Shown: piece after piece, positions 1-11,300 of the stretch
Position numbering within the stretch: position 1 is the stretch's first letter
Layout of the letters: every line of letters begins with the position of its first letter
Origin: Solicoccozyma terricola
Taxonomy: Eukaryota; Basidiomycota; Tremellomycetes; Filobasidiales; Piskurozymaceae
NCBI GenBank assembly: GCA_001600875.1
Contig: BCLD01000001.1
Span: 1,831,933 to 1,895,932 of the forward strand
DNA length: 64,000 bases
Direction of reading: 5' to 3'
Translations under genes and position numbers: made by a program
The notes under the pieces: generated by a model
Databases searched by the model: none
Told to the model about the DNA's origin: nothing
The model's input: only the letters and a program-made list of their open reading frames with translations

Positions 1-357
1 AGATATATAGGGAGTCTCCCCTGCCCTTTGGTAGACAACTTTTCCCCTGTTCTACACCTTGTGATAGACACAGTCTTGCGGAGCATCCATCAATCCGTCC
101 ATGTCTTCAGATCCTCCTTGAGTGACTCACTCCCTCACAGTCCTTCGCCACAATGTCTTCTATGAGTGATCTGGTCACGTGAAATCCAAACGAACGTGAC
201 CCTTCGCTGCTTCCAACCAACTACCCCGGGGCACACTGACAACGGCCAGACATATAATATTCTGCCCATCTCCGTCCATCGTCAGTCCCTCCGTCACCCA
301 CCACCACCACCCACCACCACCACGCGTTTCCCTTCCATCTCCAGATCAATTTCCATC
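1..357. other. upstream region of GUK1
   Basis: No gene is supported here. The stretch holds a TATA-like run near position 3 and, at about 296-324, a CCA/CACC tract shortly before the GUK1 start codon. An open frame covers much of it but has low-complexity His/Pro/Thr composition and no recognisable domain. It is read as promoter and 5' leader. Confidence 0.5.
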
Positions 358-1605
358 ATGACCGCCGACGTGAAGGGTAATATGGCTAGGGTGAGTCAAC
401 AGGTCACCGGACCTAGGACGCGGGGTGGATCAGGAGGACAAGACTGACTCTCTCTCCCCTTTTCTCCCTCCCCCCCCCCTCACACACACACTCTCTCACA
501 ACAGCCACTAGTAATCTGCGGGCCCTCTGGTACCGGCAAATCCACACTTTTAAACCGTCTTCTCGCCGCCCACCCATCCACATTCGGATTCTCAGTATCA
601 CATACTACACGGAAACCGAGAGATGGGGAGGTGGATGGAGTTAATTATCATTTCACAACGATGGATGAGTTTGAGAGGATGATTGAGAAGGGGGAGTTTA
701 TTGAGAATGCAAAGTTTAGTGGGAATCGGTGAGTGCGTGGCGAGCGTAGCGAGCCCTCGGTTTTAGTTTTCGTCGCGAGAGTAGCGAGCACTATGTCCCT
801 GAGCGTAGCGAAGAATACCCGCTCTTGCGAGCGGAGCGAGCACTCATTCCTTCGTCAACGTAGTGAGCTCTACTCTCTTCTCGCGAGCATGGCGAGCATT
901 ACTCTTCTTTGCGAACGCAGTGAGCAATCATCCCATCGCGGACGAAAAATGTTGCAATATCCTCGTCTTCGCGACCGTGGTCAACACTGCTGTCTTTTTA
1001 CGCTAATGTGGCGAGTTAGCGAGCACTACTGTCTTTTCGTCAAGGACGGCGAGGTATGCTCTGTTTGGCGTGAGGAGCGGAGATCAATTTGAGAAGGAAA
1101 CCTTTTTTTCCCTTGGCTTTTCTTTTCGTTTTTTGTTTTTTGTTTTGCTTTTTTTCCCGTCCATACTGAGAATTAAAGCTAACGACGTCCGCTCCCGTTA
1201 CCACCACCTTACCTTTTGATCATTCCTTCCAGCTACGGAACATCCGCTGAAGCCGTCGCCGCAGTCTCCAAGCTGAATCGTCGCTGCATCCTTGACATCG
1301 ATACGCAAGGCGTCAAGCTTATTAAATCCAATCACCCATCCCTCAACCCCGTCTTCCTCTTCCTCTCTCCACCATCCATCTCCGCTCTTCGATCTCGATT
1401 GTCAGGTCGTGGAACGGAGACTCAGGAATCACTAGATGCGAGACTAGGAGCTGCGAAGGATGAGATTAGGTATGCGGTTGAGGGAGGTCATGATGTTGTT
1501 ATTGTGAATGACGATGTGGAGAGGGCGTATGGGTTGTTGGAGAGTGTGGCGATGGGTGAAGAGATTGAAGGGGATAAATTACCCGAGTTCGGTGAGGAAC
1601 TTTGA
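358..1605 (+). CDS. GUK1: guanylate kinase
   Basis: Guanylate kinase phosphorylates GMP/dGMP to the diphosphate using ATP in cytosolic purine salvage. Three exons (358-390, 505-728, 1233-1605) join in frame to 209 aa, about the usual family length. The P-loop GPSGTGKS lies at residues 17-24, followed by the GMP-binding stretch with [14 protein letters not shown] and YHF, then [14 protein letters not shown] and DIDTQGVK. The start is the ATG at 358; an upstream ATG near 145 opens a frame that closes within a few codons. Intron 1 is 114 bp. Intron 2 (729-1232) is 504 bp and carries an array of degenerate GCGAGC repeats, described separately. The identification is secure; exon borders come from GT-AG sites and frame continuity. 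Confidence 0.95.
733..1092 (+). repeat. GCGAGC-type repeat array in GUK1 intron 2
   Basis: About ten degenerate units, each near 20-30 bp, lie between the intron's splice sites. The core resembles GCGAGCGTAGCGAGC, often followed by ACT or AAT and preceded by a T/C-rich spacer (TCTTC, CGTC). Clear examples start near 741, 773, 801, 825, 884 and 910. The array is open in one frame and translates to ERSEHS-like repeats, but it lies wholly between a donor at 729 and an acceptor at 1232 that restore the kinase frame. It shares sequence and orientation with three other intronic arrays in the window. Confidence 0.85.
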
Positions 1606-1913
1606 GGGGTGTGGGCGGATGGGGGTTTGCAGCACATATTAGAGTCAATGTTTTTGCATAGAATGGTTGGGGTTTGATGGGATGTGTGTGGACCATGCAT
1701 GGTCCCAGTGTCCTGCAGTGTCCCTGCGGTGCTCCCCTGCCCCCCCAATGCCCACCACCACTCGCAACATACCTCCATCCCTTGAATTGCCTGTCCCCCG
1801 TGCCTGTCCCTGTAGGAGACGCGTGAATCCCGGTTTTCATTTCGCGACGTGGATGTTCGTTCAACTGCTGCATTTGCTGGGGGGAATCGTCCGTCTCCAC
1901 ACACATCAACACC
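1606..1913. other. GUK1-SMT1 intergenic region
   Basis: This 308-bp gap holds the 3' end of GUK1 and the promoter of the methyltransferase gene. A short near-inverted GGACCATGCATGGTCC palindrome is visible at about 1690-1705. It contains no supported gene. Confidence 0.5.
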
Positions 1914-4584
1914 ATGGCCGACAGCGACACCAACACCAATGGCAATGCCAAGCCCCAGGTCGCTGGTTGTGGCGTGTGAGTGTCCATCACTCATTTCCGC
2001 AGCAGCGGGAAGGATTGTCACCCAACTGACCATGCACTCCCTTTTCTTCCACGTACACAGTCGCACCACCTCCTACGCTGCGATCGCAAACGCTCCTCTC
2101 CCCGCTGAAGGTTCATCCTCATTCTCCAACGTTCATCTCGGTATCTCCATCCTCCTCTTCCCTGCTTTCCTACAATGGTCGATGCCATGGGTCTTCAAAC
2201 TCTCCCGCTCGTGGACCTGGTACTGGATCCTCGTCGCCGTCTTCGGACTTCCCGTGTCCATCGCGTATTGGGCTCTCATGTCGAGGATCGGTGGAAGAGT
2301 CAACGAGAATTGTATTCTCCCCGGTAAAGGTCTACAAGGTTACGTTGAGATCAAGGATGCGGAATTGAGGAAAAAGTACCCTGCGTCTGGCAAGATGCCC
2401 ATGCAGGTCTTCCACGATGCTTACTTTGAGGGGAAAATCGAATTCAAGGGTGAGTTGGATAGCAAAGTCTGTTGCAAGGTTGAAATGGGGGAGGGGATAC
2501 TGATGATTGAAATGATCTCTGAGACAGGTGACGTCCTCGAGATGATGGAATACCGTCATGATTGGGCTACTTTCGCTTTCACCCCGGAGGTGGGTCATCG
2601 CGGGGTCTTCGCAGAGGTTTATTCGACCGACACTGACGAATATCCTCTTTTACCGCTCATTCCACTAGCTGTTCAAATACGTCGTCATGAATTTGATCCC
2701 CGAGGTCATTGTTCACTCTCAGAGCCAGGACGAGGAGCAGGTTAGGGACCACTACGACCGTTAGTATAGTAAAGGCGTGCCGGGGGTGGCGGTGACGAGA
2801 TGTGGTGTTGATAAGCGCTCTCTATTCCTTGCAGGGGGAGACGATTTCTACGAGATGTTCCTCGGTCCTCGAATGTGAGTTTCCCCGTTTCTTTCGGTGC
2901 TTCTTGTCGCATTTCCGCAAGTTCGTTCGCTGACGAACCCCGACCACTCGCCCCCCACCCGCACACCACGACCTACCACACCCACCCACACAGGATCTAC
3001 ACGTCTGGTGTCATCTCCGACATTAACAAACAGGAAACCCTCGAACAACTCCAAGACAACAAACTTGCTCTCGTCTGTGAAAAGTTGGCTTTAAAGCCTG
3101 AGGACAAGTTATTGGATATCGGTTGCGGTTGGGGCACACTCGCTGCCTTTGCTGGAAAGAACTACAAGTGTGATGTTACTGGAGGTGGGTTCTAGTCCGA
3201 GATGATGGTCCGAGGAGGGGCGAGTAGATGGGTCGTCGGGCGGCTCATGTATTGACGCAATCAAAACCACCAACAGTCACCCTCGGCAAGAACCAAACCG
3301 CATTCGGAAACAACCGTCTTCGCGTGAATGGAGTGCCAGAGTCACAAGGTCGTATTCTCTGCATGGACTACCGTGAGATCCCTCATGAGAAGGGTTACTT
3401 TAACAAGATTGTCTCGTTGGAGATGGCTGAGGTGCGTCAAGCGAATGTCGTCATCTTCGCGCGTCTGAACTTTTGAGCGTGCAACTCCTGACGTATCTTG
3501 GGGGGGGGGGCAACAGCACGTCGGCATTCGTCGTTACTCTACATTCCTTAACCAAGTATACGACCTCCTCGCCGATGATGGGATTTTCGTCATGCAAGTT
3601 GCTGGTATTAGGACGTGTTGGCAATTCGAGGACCTCAACTGGGGTTTGTTGTGAGTAGCCGTAGCCGCACGCGCGTGTTTGTGGGTTGATAGCGAGGACA
3701 TTGGAGAGCTGATTCGCCGTGGGGTGAATTCGTTCGAGATCAGCATGAACAAATACGTCTTCCCAGGCGCGGACGCTTCATGTGCTCTCAACTGGGTAAT
3801 CAATCGAGTGAGTGTCTTTCGTCTTTCTTCCTGTTCCGACACCATCCCTCGCGCCCCCCCCCCCGGGGGGGGGGGGGGGGGTTCTCTCTTCGTTTTCTCC
3901 TAACCACACACACACACGCACACCCTTTCGCGTCCAGCTCGAACACGCCAACTTTGAAGTGAAATCTGTGGATGTCCTCGGTGTGCACTACAGTGCGACT
4001 TTGCACAGATGGTACCTGAACTGGGTATCCAACAAGGAGAAGGTGATCGCCAAGTATGGTGAGAGGTGGTACAGGATCTGGGTTTACTTTTTGGCCTATT
4101 CGACCATGTGAGTAGTAAAAAAAATTGCGGTGTTGAGAGGTAGCTGGCTGACTGATGAGATTTTTTTCCGCGTTTGCGTTTGCGTGTATTACGATATGAT
4201 TAGTATCTCTCGGTGAGTGGTTCTGTCTTTCTTTGTAAATGATTCCCTTCCGGTGTTCGTCAACGGCTTACATGGATGGTCGGGTTGAATCGAATCATAC
4301 AGTCAAGGATCCGCGTCCGTCTTCCAGATCACTCTGCACAAGAACTTGAACGGTTTCCATCGAGTGAGTGGTTAGAACCCGTTACAGGATGCCACCGACC
4401 AGGGTATCTGATGACTTGTTGTTGTTTGTACGTAGATCGAGGGAGTGCCCAGCCACACCAGCTTGAATGCTCCGAGGTCGAGGGAGTTGGAGTGAGTTGG
4501 AATGGGATAAATACGCTGTATTGGGGGGCGATGTAGTCTGACCATTCATTACCCGACTTGACTCGCAGGGCTGTCATCTGCTGA
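1914..4584 (+). CDS. SMT1: sphingolipid C9-methyltransferase (CFA synthase family)
   Basis: This enzyme transfers a methyl group from SAM to C9 of the sphingoid base of fungal glucosylceramide at the ER/Golgi membrane. Thirteen or fourteen exons join in frame to about 495-499 aa. Two membrane segments are seen near residues 44-65 and 73-93. The SAM site DIGCGWG lies at about 256-262, followed by DVTGVTLGKNQ, which is typical of the fungal branch of the cyclopropane fatty acid synthase family. Further conserved stretches are CMDYREIP, SLEMAEHVG, the Phe/Trp-rich FEDLNWGLFMNKYVFPGAD and LHRWYLNW. Exon 11 is only 9 nt (4204-4212). The 3' end is ambiguous: reading through gives a stop at 4493-4495, while splicing a last intron (4492-4568) ends at 4584. 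One intron contains a C11G17 tract. Family assignment is strong; the exact substrate is inferred from fungal relatives. Confidence 0.9.
3854..3881. repeat. C11G17 palindromic homopolymer in SMT1 intron
   Basis: Eleven C residues are followed directly by seventeen G residues inside the intron between the exons ending at 3807 and starting at 3938. The run can fold as a hairpin, and its G part could form a quadruplex. Length may be imprecise because homopolymers are error-prone. Confidence 0.7.
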
Positions 4585-4887
4585 TGAGCGAGCGGCGTTC
4601 TGATGGGATACTGTGCAAGGTTTAAATAAAAAACAAAAGGTCCGAGGACAGTGGTAGCCATAGGACATGGATGGATGATGGATAGATGATGGATAGATGG
4701 ACGATGGGCATTGGATTGTTTGCCACTGTTTGCCACTGTTCGCCACCGTGTCCACCGTGTCCACCGTGAGATTGCGCTTCCGTTGCCGCTCCGCGCCGAT
4801 GTGTGCATTCAAACCACGCGGCAGGAAGGTTGCCCCCAAATAATACGAGCAGCAGCAAGGAAGTCATCTCCGTCCCCCCATCCGCCG

Positions 4888-4921
4888 TCTCACCACCACC
4901 ACCACCACAACCACCACCATC
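4888..4921 (+). promoter_or_regulatory. CCA/CAC-rich 5' leader of PDA1
   Basis: A run of CAC/CCA triplets ends directly at the ATG. Similar sense-strand tracts precede GUK1, bL21m, GluRS, NCE101 and the coiled-coil gene at 40963, which suggests a shared leader property, though simple-sequence drift is possible. Confidence 0.45.
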
Positions 4922-6956
4922 ATGTCATTCCCTATCGCCCTTCGCCACACTGCGAGGCGCACCACATCTCGCTTGGCAGTGAGCGCGCATCGTCAGTTGT
5001 TCATCCGTAGTCTGAAGCTCATCTCCTTTGCTCTTCCCCATCCCAGCCTCTTCGCTTGGCTCCTTCTTCCGCTCGATGGCTCGAGACTAGTGCTGCTAGC
5101 TCGGAGCCGCAAGGTCCGTTGCCAGAGAGCTCATCAGAGGTTGTAGGTGTCGAGTGGTTGTGTCGATGGTCCGGAAGAAGCGAAGGGGAAGGTTTAGCTG
5201 ATGTCGCGGCTGTCTCTTTTTCTTTTTTTTCCCCCCTTCTTTTCCTTTCAATTCCCTTTCCTTTGGGACTATCACAGTTCACGGTCAAGCTCTCCCCAGA
5301 GTCTTTCCACTCCTACCGATGTGATGCACCGGAGTTGGAGGTGGAAGTTACCAAGGACTTGATGATCGACATGTTCACGAAGATGGTGGGTTCCTAGATT
5401 GCTTGTCGTCTTTTTTCTCCAAATCCATCCAAACACTGACATTTGACATTCACCTTCCCGCGAAATCTCCTTACCTACTATCAGACCAGGATGCGTAAAA
5501 TGGAACAAGCCGCCGATGCTCTTTACAAGGCCAAGCTCATTCGAGGTTTCTGTCATCTTGCTATCGGTCAAGAAGCTGTGTCTGTTGGAATGGAGAGTGC
5601 TATCGATCAGAACGATCGGGTCATCACTGCGTATAGGTGTCATCCGTTCGCTGTGTTGAGGGGCGGAACCGTTCTAGGTGTTATTGCAGAGTTGCTTGGT
5701 GAGTGGTAGCCGTCGATCCATCACGTGTCGACTGTGACGAGTCTGATAGATCCAAATTCCATCCCAAATCAATCCATTCTTCTCCCCCCCCCCCTCCCAG
5801 GCCGTCAAGCCGGAATGTCCAACGGCAAGGGTGGTTCAATGCACATGTTCACTCCTTCATTCTTTGGTGGAAACGGTATCGTCGGTGCCCAGGTTCCCGT
5901 AGGTGCAGGTATTGCTTTCGCTCAAAAGTACCTCAAGAAGAAGACAGTCACGTTCGCCATGTACGGTGATGGTGCTAGTAACCAGGGTCAAGTGTTCGAG
6001 GCTTACAACATGGTGCGTCATTTTCGGAAAAGTGGTTGTGGATCCCGACCTGACCTTTTCACATATGTACACGTCGCACAATGGTGTTAGGCCAAGCTTT
6101 GGAACCTACCATGTGTCTTTGTCTGTGAGAACAACCAGTATGGTATGGGTACCTCCGCAGAGAGGTCATCTCAGAACACCTCGTTCTTCATGCGTGGTGA
6201 TCAGATCCCCGGTCTTCAAGTGAGTGGGCCTTTTTTTCGTTTTCTCATTTGGCTTTTTTTGGGGGGCTGGTGTGACTAGACCGCTGATACTTTTGGATTT
6301 TCCTTTGGGTTCACTAGGTCAACGGTATGGACATCCTTGCTGTGCACAAGGCTTGCCAGTTTGCCAAGGAGTGGACGACGAGTGGGAAGGGACCACTTGT
6401 TGTTGAATTCGTTACTTACAGATATGGTGGTCACTCGTGAGTTTCCTTACGCATTTCCTTGGTCGAGGCGAGACCCGGGGGGGGGGGGGTTTCCTTTTTT
6501 TTCGTTTTCTTCTCACCCTGACAACCAACCGTTTCCACTCTTTCTATCCCCCCCCCCCCCCCTCTTCCAGCATGTCCGACCCGGGAACCACCTACCGAAC
6601 CCGAGAGGAGATCCAACGAATGCGCTCCACCAAGGATGCAATCAACGGTATCAAGAGGTACCTCACCGATTGGGGAATTCTCGATGAAGTCAAGTTGAAG
6701 GCTATCGAGAAGGCTGCGAAAGTTGAGATCGATGAAGCGGTAGTTTTGGCAAAGGAGTCTCCTATGCCGGATGTTAAAGATTTCTGGACTGACATTTACG
6801 TGAGTCGTTTTGGGAGGAGTGACAATTATGTTCTTTTGGATTTCAGTGATGTTCATTTGAGCGGTTGGCCCTTTTTTAATTAATCATATATAGTACAAGG
6901 GAACCGAACCACCTTTCATGCGCGGTAGGGAGAAGGAGGAAGTTCACCACTACTAA
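4922..6956 (+). CDS. PDA1: pyruvate dehydrogenase E1 component, alpha subunit
   Basis: This is the thiamine-diphosphate-dependent decarboxylase subunit of the mitochondrial pyruvate dehydrogenase complex. The first exon (4922-4978) begins [19 protein letters not shown], an Arg/Ser-rich matrix-targeting presequence. The mature part shows [42 protein letters not shown], the ThDP motif from GDGASNQGQ to ENNQYGMGT, and the regulatory phosphorylation loop [20 protein letters not shown]. It ends REKEEVHHY at 6954-6956. There are about nine exons with short introns. The donor of intron 2 is uncertain (5140 or 5143); both give an in-frame join to the exon at 5278. A CCACCACC tract precedes the start codon. 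The next genes, bL21m and ATP1, are also mitochondrial. Confidence 0.96.
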
Positions 6957-7396
6957 AACGTTTTCAATCGAGGGAATGTAGGGGCGAGCGAGCGTATTGT
7001 CGACGACGAGGGAGATGCATGAGAGGGAATGTAATACGAGTTGAAATCGTGGAGTGTGATCGATGGTGGTGGTGGTGATTTTTTTTTCTATTAGATGACA
7101 TGGCTATCACGAAAATGGGTGGAATTGGGAATTGATGAACGGCACGACCACATTTCATAGCCTGAGTGGTGATAGACTCAATTGACGGTAGATGACTCAA
7201 TCGAATTTTGAATGGATGGAAACGATATACATTTCCCTCAGATGAATAAACCTTGGAATAAAACCAAAGGATCTATGAGATATCAAAAAACCTCCGTCTA
7301 TCCTCAACCGTACCTCCGTACCTCCGTACCTCCGTACCTCATCTTCCCACCCCCACCTCCCACCCAGCCTTTCCCTAATGCACCCAACCTTTTTCC
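6957..7396. other. PDA1-bL21m convergent intergenic region
   Basis: This 440-bp gap lies between two convergent genes. It carries about four head-to-tail copies of the 8-mer CCGTACCT at roughly 7309-7340 and T/C-rich stretches likely used as 3' UTRs. No gene is supported. Confidence 0.5.
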
Positions 7397-8160
7397 CTAT
7401 TGACCTCCCTCAACCTCTCCCAACACTATATCCCCTACTCTCAACCTCGTCCATCCTTGCTTGTGTTGAATCGTCTTCTCATACCCCTTTCTCCTCTTTT
7501 TCAACAACTTTCTCTGTAATGGTGATTTTGTATGTTCAATGACGGTGAGTGAGCATGAGACTATCGAGGTCGGGAGTGTAGGCGTGGAGGGTACGAGAAG
7601 AGACGAGGGTAGGTATGATGAGGATGATGATGATGATTTTGTAGAGGATGTGGTGCTCGGTTTGAGAATGTAAGACGCTGATCCGACTTCCTTGATTCGA
7701 TTGAGAGTGAGGGTGGTACCGATAGCTACAGGTGATGTTTTACCATCTTCCGTGGTGGTTGTTTTTAATGGTCCAGGGACGGTTAGGATGTCTTTTGGAT
7801 GTAATAGGTAGTCTCGTGAATGGAGACGTGCAATGATGTATAATCCCTGGGAGGGAGAGGTGGTGGAGCGGAGGAGAGAGAGTGCGGAGGAGGGTGAGGT
7901 GGGAAGTGAGGGTGGAGCGGTCGGTGGGAGGAGAGGAGAGAGGGTGGATGTGGTGGTGCTGGTGGTGCTGGTGGTGGTGGTGGACTGGTGTCGGCGGGGG
8001 AGTTGTGTGGATGATAACCGACTGGGACCTGCTGTGGTCGATGTGAAGATTGTTTTCCGTGCGATGTCTGATGGGCGGGGCGAATGAAGTGGAAGTGAGT
8101 ACGGGGTGGGTGGGTGGATGGGGACCGTGGTGTGCACTCACTGGACAGTGGTCTTCTCAT
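7397..8160 (-). CDS. MRPL49: mitochondrial large-subunit ribosomal protein bL21m
   Basis: This is a structural protein of the mitochondrial 54S subunit, the relative of bacterial bL21 and yeast Mrpl49. Two exons (8142-8160 and 7397-8067, intron 74 bp) join exactly in frame to 229 aa. They give a basic presequence MRRPLSNIARKTIFTSTTAG. I chose this start because the long second-exon frame has no ATG of its own at its 5' end (it opens with GTG), while the upstream ATG yields a good donor and acceptor. The L21 core is YIIARLHSRDYLLHPKDIL, GTTLTLNRIKEVGSASYIL, SCSLTVIEHTKSP, then KKRRKGYEKTIQHKQGWTRL. A Thr/Ser/Pro-rich linker follows the presequence and a Ser-rich insertion splits the core. Its 5' end faces ATP1. 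Confidence 0.85.
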
Positions 8161-8393
8161 GATGAATGGGTGGGTGGGTGGTGGTGTGCTATGCTACGAG
8201 GTCTCCGCCTAACTCCTTCGCCCCTACCCTCGAAATATCCCGCCCACCGTGAGAAATCCTCCGTCCCCTTCTTTTCGCCGGGCCAACTCGCTCCTCCGCC
8301 AGCAACTGCTTTCCCCATCTCAATCCATCTCAATCCCATATCCACTCCCCCATCCTCTTCTTCTCAAAAATCACTCATAGAAGTATACAAGCC
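8161..8393. promoter_or_regulatory. divergent bL21m / ATP1 promoter
   Basis: Only 233 bp separate the start codons of two mitochondrial genes read in opposite directions. A GGGTGGGTGG tract lies just upstream of bL21m (CCACCCACCC in its sense strand). No further motif could be assigned to a known factor. Confidence 0.55.
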
Positions 8394-11300
8394 ATGCACT
8401 CGGCTATCAGGACTTTGAATGTCGCTAGGGCAGCGGGTTTGGTGAGTCGAGATCCAGCAGCAGCAGAAAGGGTGACCAAACGAAACCGTCGCGCACGTTG
8501 GCGACGAGAAAAAAGCACGCCGTCTTTTTTAGCTGGACATGGGACGTGAGGGTCTGGCAGACAGCGTGGAGCTCGACCCAGCTCGACCACTCATCGGATG
8601 TTCTGGGCAATGGCTATGGCATTTTGATGGGTGAAGAGTGGAAGGTATGGGGGGGGGCAGGGGTGCGGAAAAAGGGCATGGTCCCAAAAGCAACTCCCGA
8701 TTCACTCTGGCCCATTTTCCTACGGGGATGGCAAGTTTATCACCCCCCTCCTCGCCCCAACTATTACAGTTCGCCAGTGATTAAGCAGTGAATTGGAGAG
8801 CTTATTTTGAAATTTCTTCCACCTCTCTATCTCATCCATCCTTCGTTTTCATGGCATCTAAAATGTCGACCTGGAAATAAAACCTCGCCATCTCGGGAAC
8901 GCGTTTTTCCTTTCGGCCGTTCTACCAACTATCCCATTCACCCCCCACCCACCCACACACCCCCCACAATCAACAAACTCTCGCCCATCCCATCCCTCCT
9001 CTCCCCTCCGTCCGTCCTCCCATTCTCCCCTGGGACATCGTCACCACCATCCTATCCTACCTCGGAAAAAATACCCCTCTTGTTTCTTTCTTTCTCTCTT
9101 GCCGCGATTCAACTCGGGTTTTTCGGGAAACCAACAGCGCAAGGTCGCCCCGTCGATCTCTGTTGCTGCTCGTGGTTACGCCACCGCTAAGCCAGGTCAG
9201 TGTGCTGGAGCTACTGAATAAAAAAAAACAACTAGGAGATGTCGGATTACTGACGATCGATCTTTCGTTTCGCTTTCGTTCTCTTCCCCTGGTCTTGGTT
9301 TGCATCGGCACTTAACGTGATTTCTCGACTGGAAATTCCTATCATTCGTTCCTAATGTCTTCTTCTGTGATTCTTTCTGGTTTTGTTGTTTCGCTTTCTC
9401 TCTTTTTCCTCTTTCACACCCCCCCCCTTTTCTTTCTCATGTTCGCACGACACGAAACTGCGTTTCCCCTCTCCCTTCCCATCTTCGCCGAACAACCCTC
9501 ATGCCCCTTTTCATCTCCTCTATACCTCGCATATCACTCTTTAACTCTTTCACAGCCGCTTCCGAAGTCTCCTCCATCCTCGAGGGCCGAATCTCCGGTT
9601 CTTCTACCGGCGGTGATTTGGAAGAGACCGGTCGTGTCTTGAGTATGTAGACGCCCCTCTCTCTACCGAGGCAAGCTAGTGTGAAGCTGACGCTCGTATG
9701 CCCGTGCTCACCCGCGTACCAGCCATTGGAGATGGTATCGCCCGTGTTTACGGATTGAAGAATGTTCAAGGTGGGTGGTGGTGATATACCATGGATCCTA
9801 TCGGTCACGTGTTTCTAACGTTTCTTTCTCCTCTCCTCTCCTCTCCTCTCCTCTCCTCCTCCCACTCACCCCCACCTAGCCGAGGAAATGGTTGAATTCT
9901 CCTCAGGTGTCCGAGGAATGGCTCTTAACTTGGAAGCGGACAACGTCGGTGTTACCATCTTCGGTAACGATAGGTTGATCAAGGAGGGTGATTCCGTCAA
10001 GCGAACCCAAGCCATTGTCGACGTCCCAGTCGGTATGGAGCTCCTCGGTCGTGTTGTTGACGCTCTCGGTCAACCCATCGACGGAAAGGGTCCAATCAAC
10101 GCGAAGGAGCGTCGTCGTGCTCAGTCCAAGGCTCCAGGAATTTTGCCAAGGCGATCCGTTCACGAGCCCATGTTGACAGGTTTGAAATCTGTAGACTCCA
10201 TGGTACCCATCGGTCGTGGTCAGCGAGAGTTGATCATTGGTGACAGGCAAACTGGAAAGACTGGTGGGTGTTTCTGCGCCGAGTGTTGTCAAGCGTGATC
10301 ACTGCGTACTGACGACGTATGCGCCCGGTGCTCTTCTCTCTCCCCCTCCCCCCCCCACCAGCCGTCGCTCTCGACACCATCCTCAACCAGAAGAGGTTCA
10401 ACAACGGTACCGACGAGTCCAAGAAGCTTTACTGTGTCTACGTTGCCATCGGTCAAAAGCGATCCACCGTCGCTCAGCTCGTTCAAACCCTCGAGGAGAA
10501 CGATGCCATGAAGTACTCGATCGTTGTCGCCGCTACCGCTTCCGATGCCGCTCCTTTGCAGTACCTCGCTCCTTTCTCTGGTGCCGCCATGGGAGAGTAC
10601 TTCAGGGATAACGGAAAGCACGCTTTGATCATCTTCGATGATTTGTCCAAGCAGGCCGTCGCTTACCGTCAGATGTCCTTGTTGTTGCGTCGTCGTGAGT
10701 TTTGCCGTGGATGAAGGTCCGTAGGGCGTGCACAGTGTTGATCATCTCTTTGTTGCAACCCGTAGCTCCTGGTCGTGAGGCTTACCCCGGAGATGTCTTC
10801 TACTTGCATTCTCGATTGCTCGAGCGTGCCGCCAAGATGAACGAGTCCCTTGGTGCCGGTTCTTTGACCGCCCTCCCCGTCATTGAGAGTGAGTAAGGAC
10901 TGAGAAAGGGGCGCTTGCAGGTTACCGGGAACTGACCGAGAGTTTTTTTTCTTCAATTCTAACCTTTCAGCCCAGGGTGGTGATGTGTCCGCCTACATTC
11001 CTACCAACGTCATTTCCATCACTGACGGTCAAATCTTCTTGGAGGCCGAGCTCTTCTTCAAGGGTATCCGACCTGCTATCAACGTCGGTCTTTCCGTGTC
11101 TCGTGTCGGTTCCGCTGCCCAGACCAAGGTTATGAAGGCCGTCGCTGGTTCTTTGAAGCTCTACCTCGCTCAGTACCGTGAAGTTGCTGGTGAGTTGGGG
11201 GGAGAGATACGACGGTTTTGGTATGACGTGGGTAAGATTGCTGATCGGGGGTTCGTCGGTCCGCTCTATAGCCTTCGCCCAGTTCGGTTCCGATCTTGAT

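Noticed and set aside
166..447. 93-codon frame over the GUK1 start
   Set aside because: Wrong phase for the kinase and runs through intron 1; Pro/Thr/His-rich from a CCA tract.
733..1092. 119-codon open frame encoding ERSEHS-type repeats
   Set aside because: It lies wholly inside GUK1 intron 2 and is a by-product of the repeat array. The same low-complexity peptide appears in the other arrays in any open frame.
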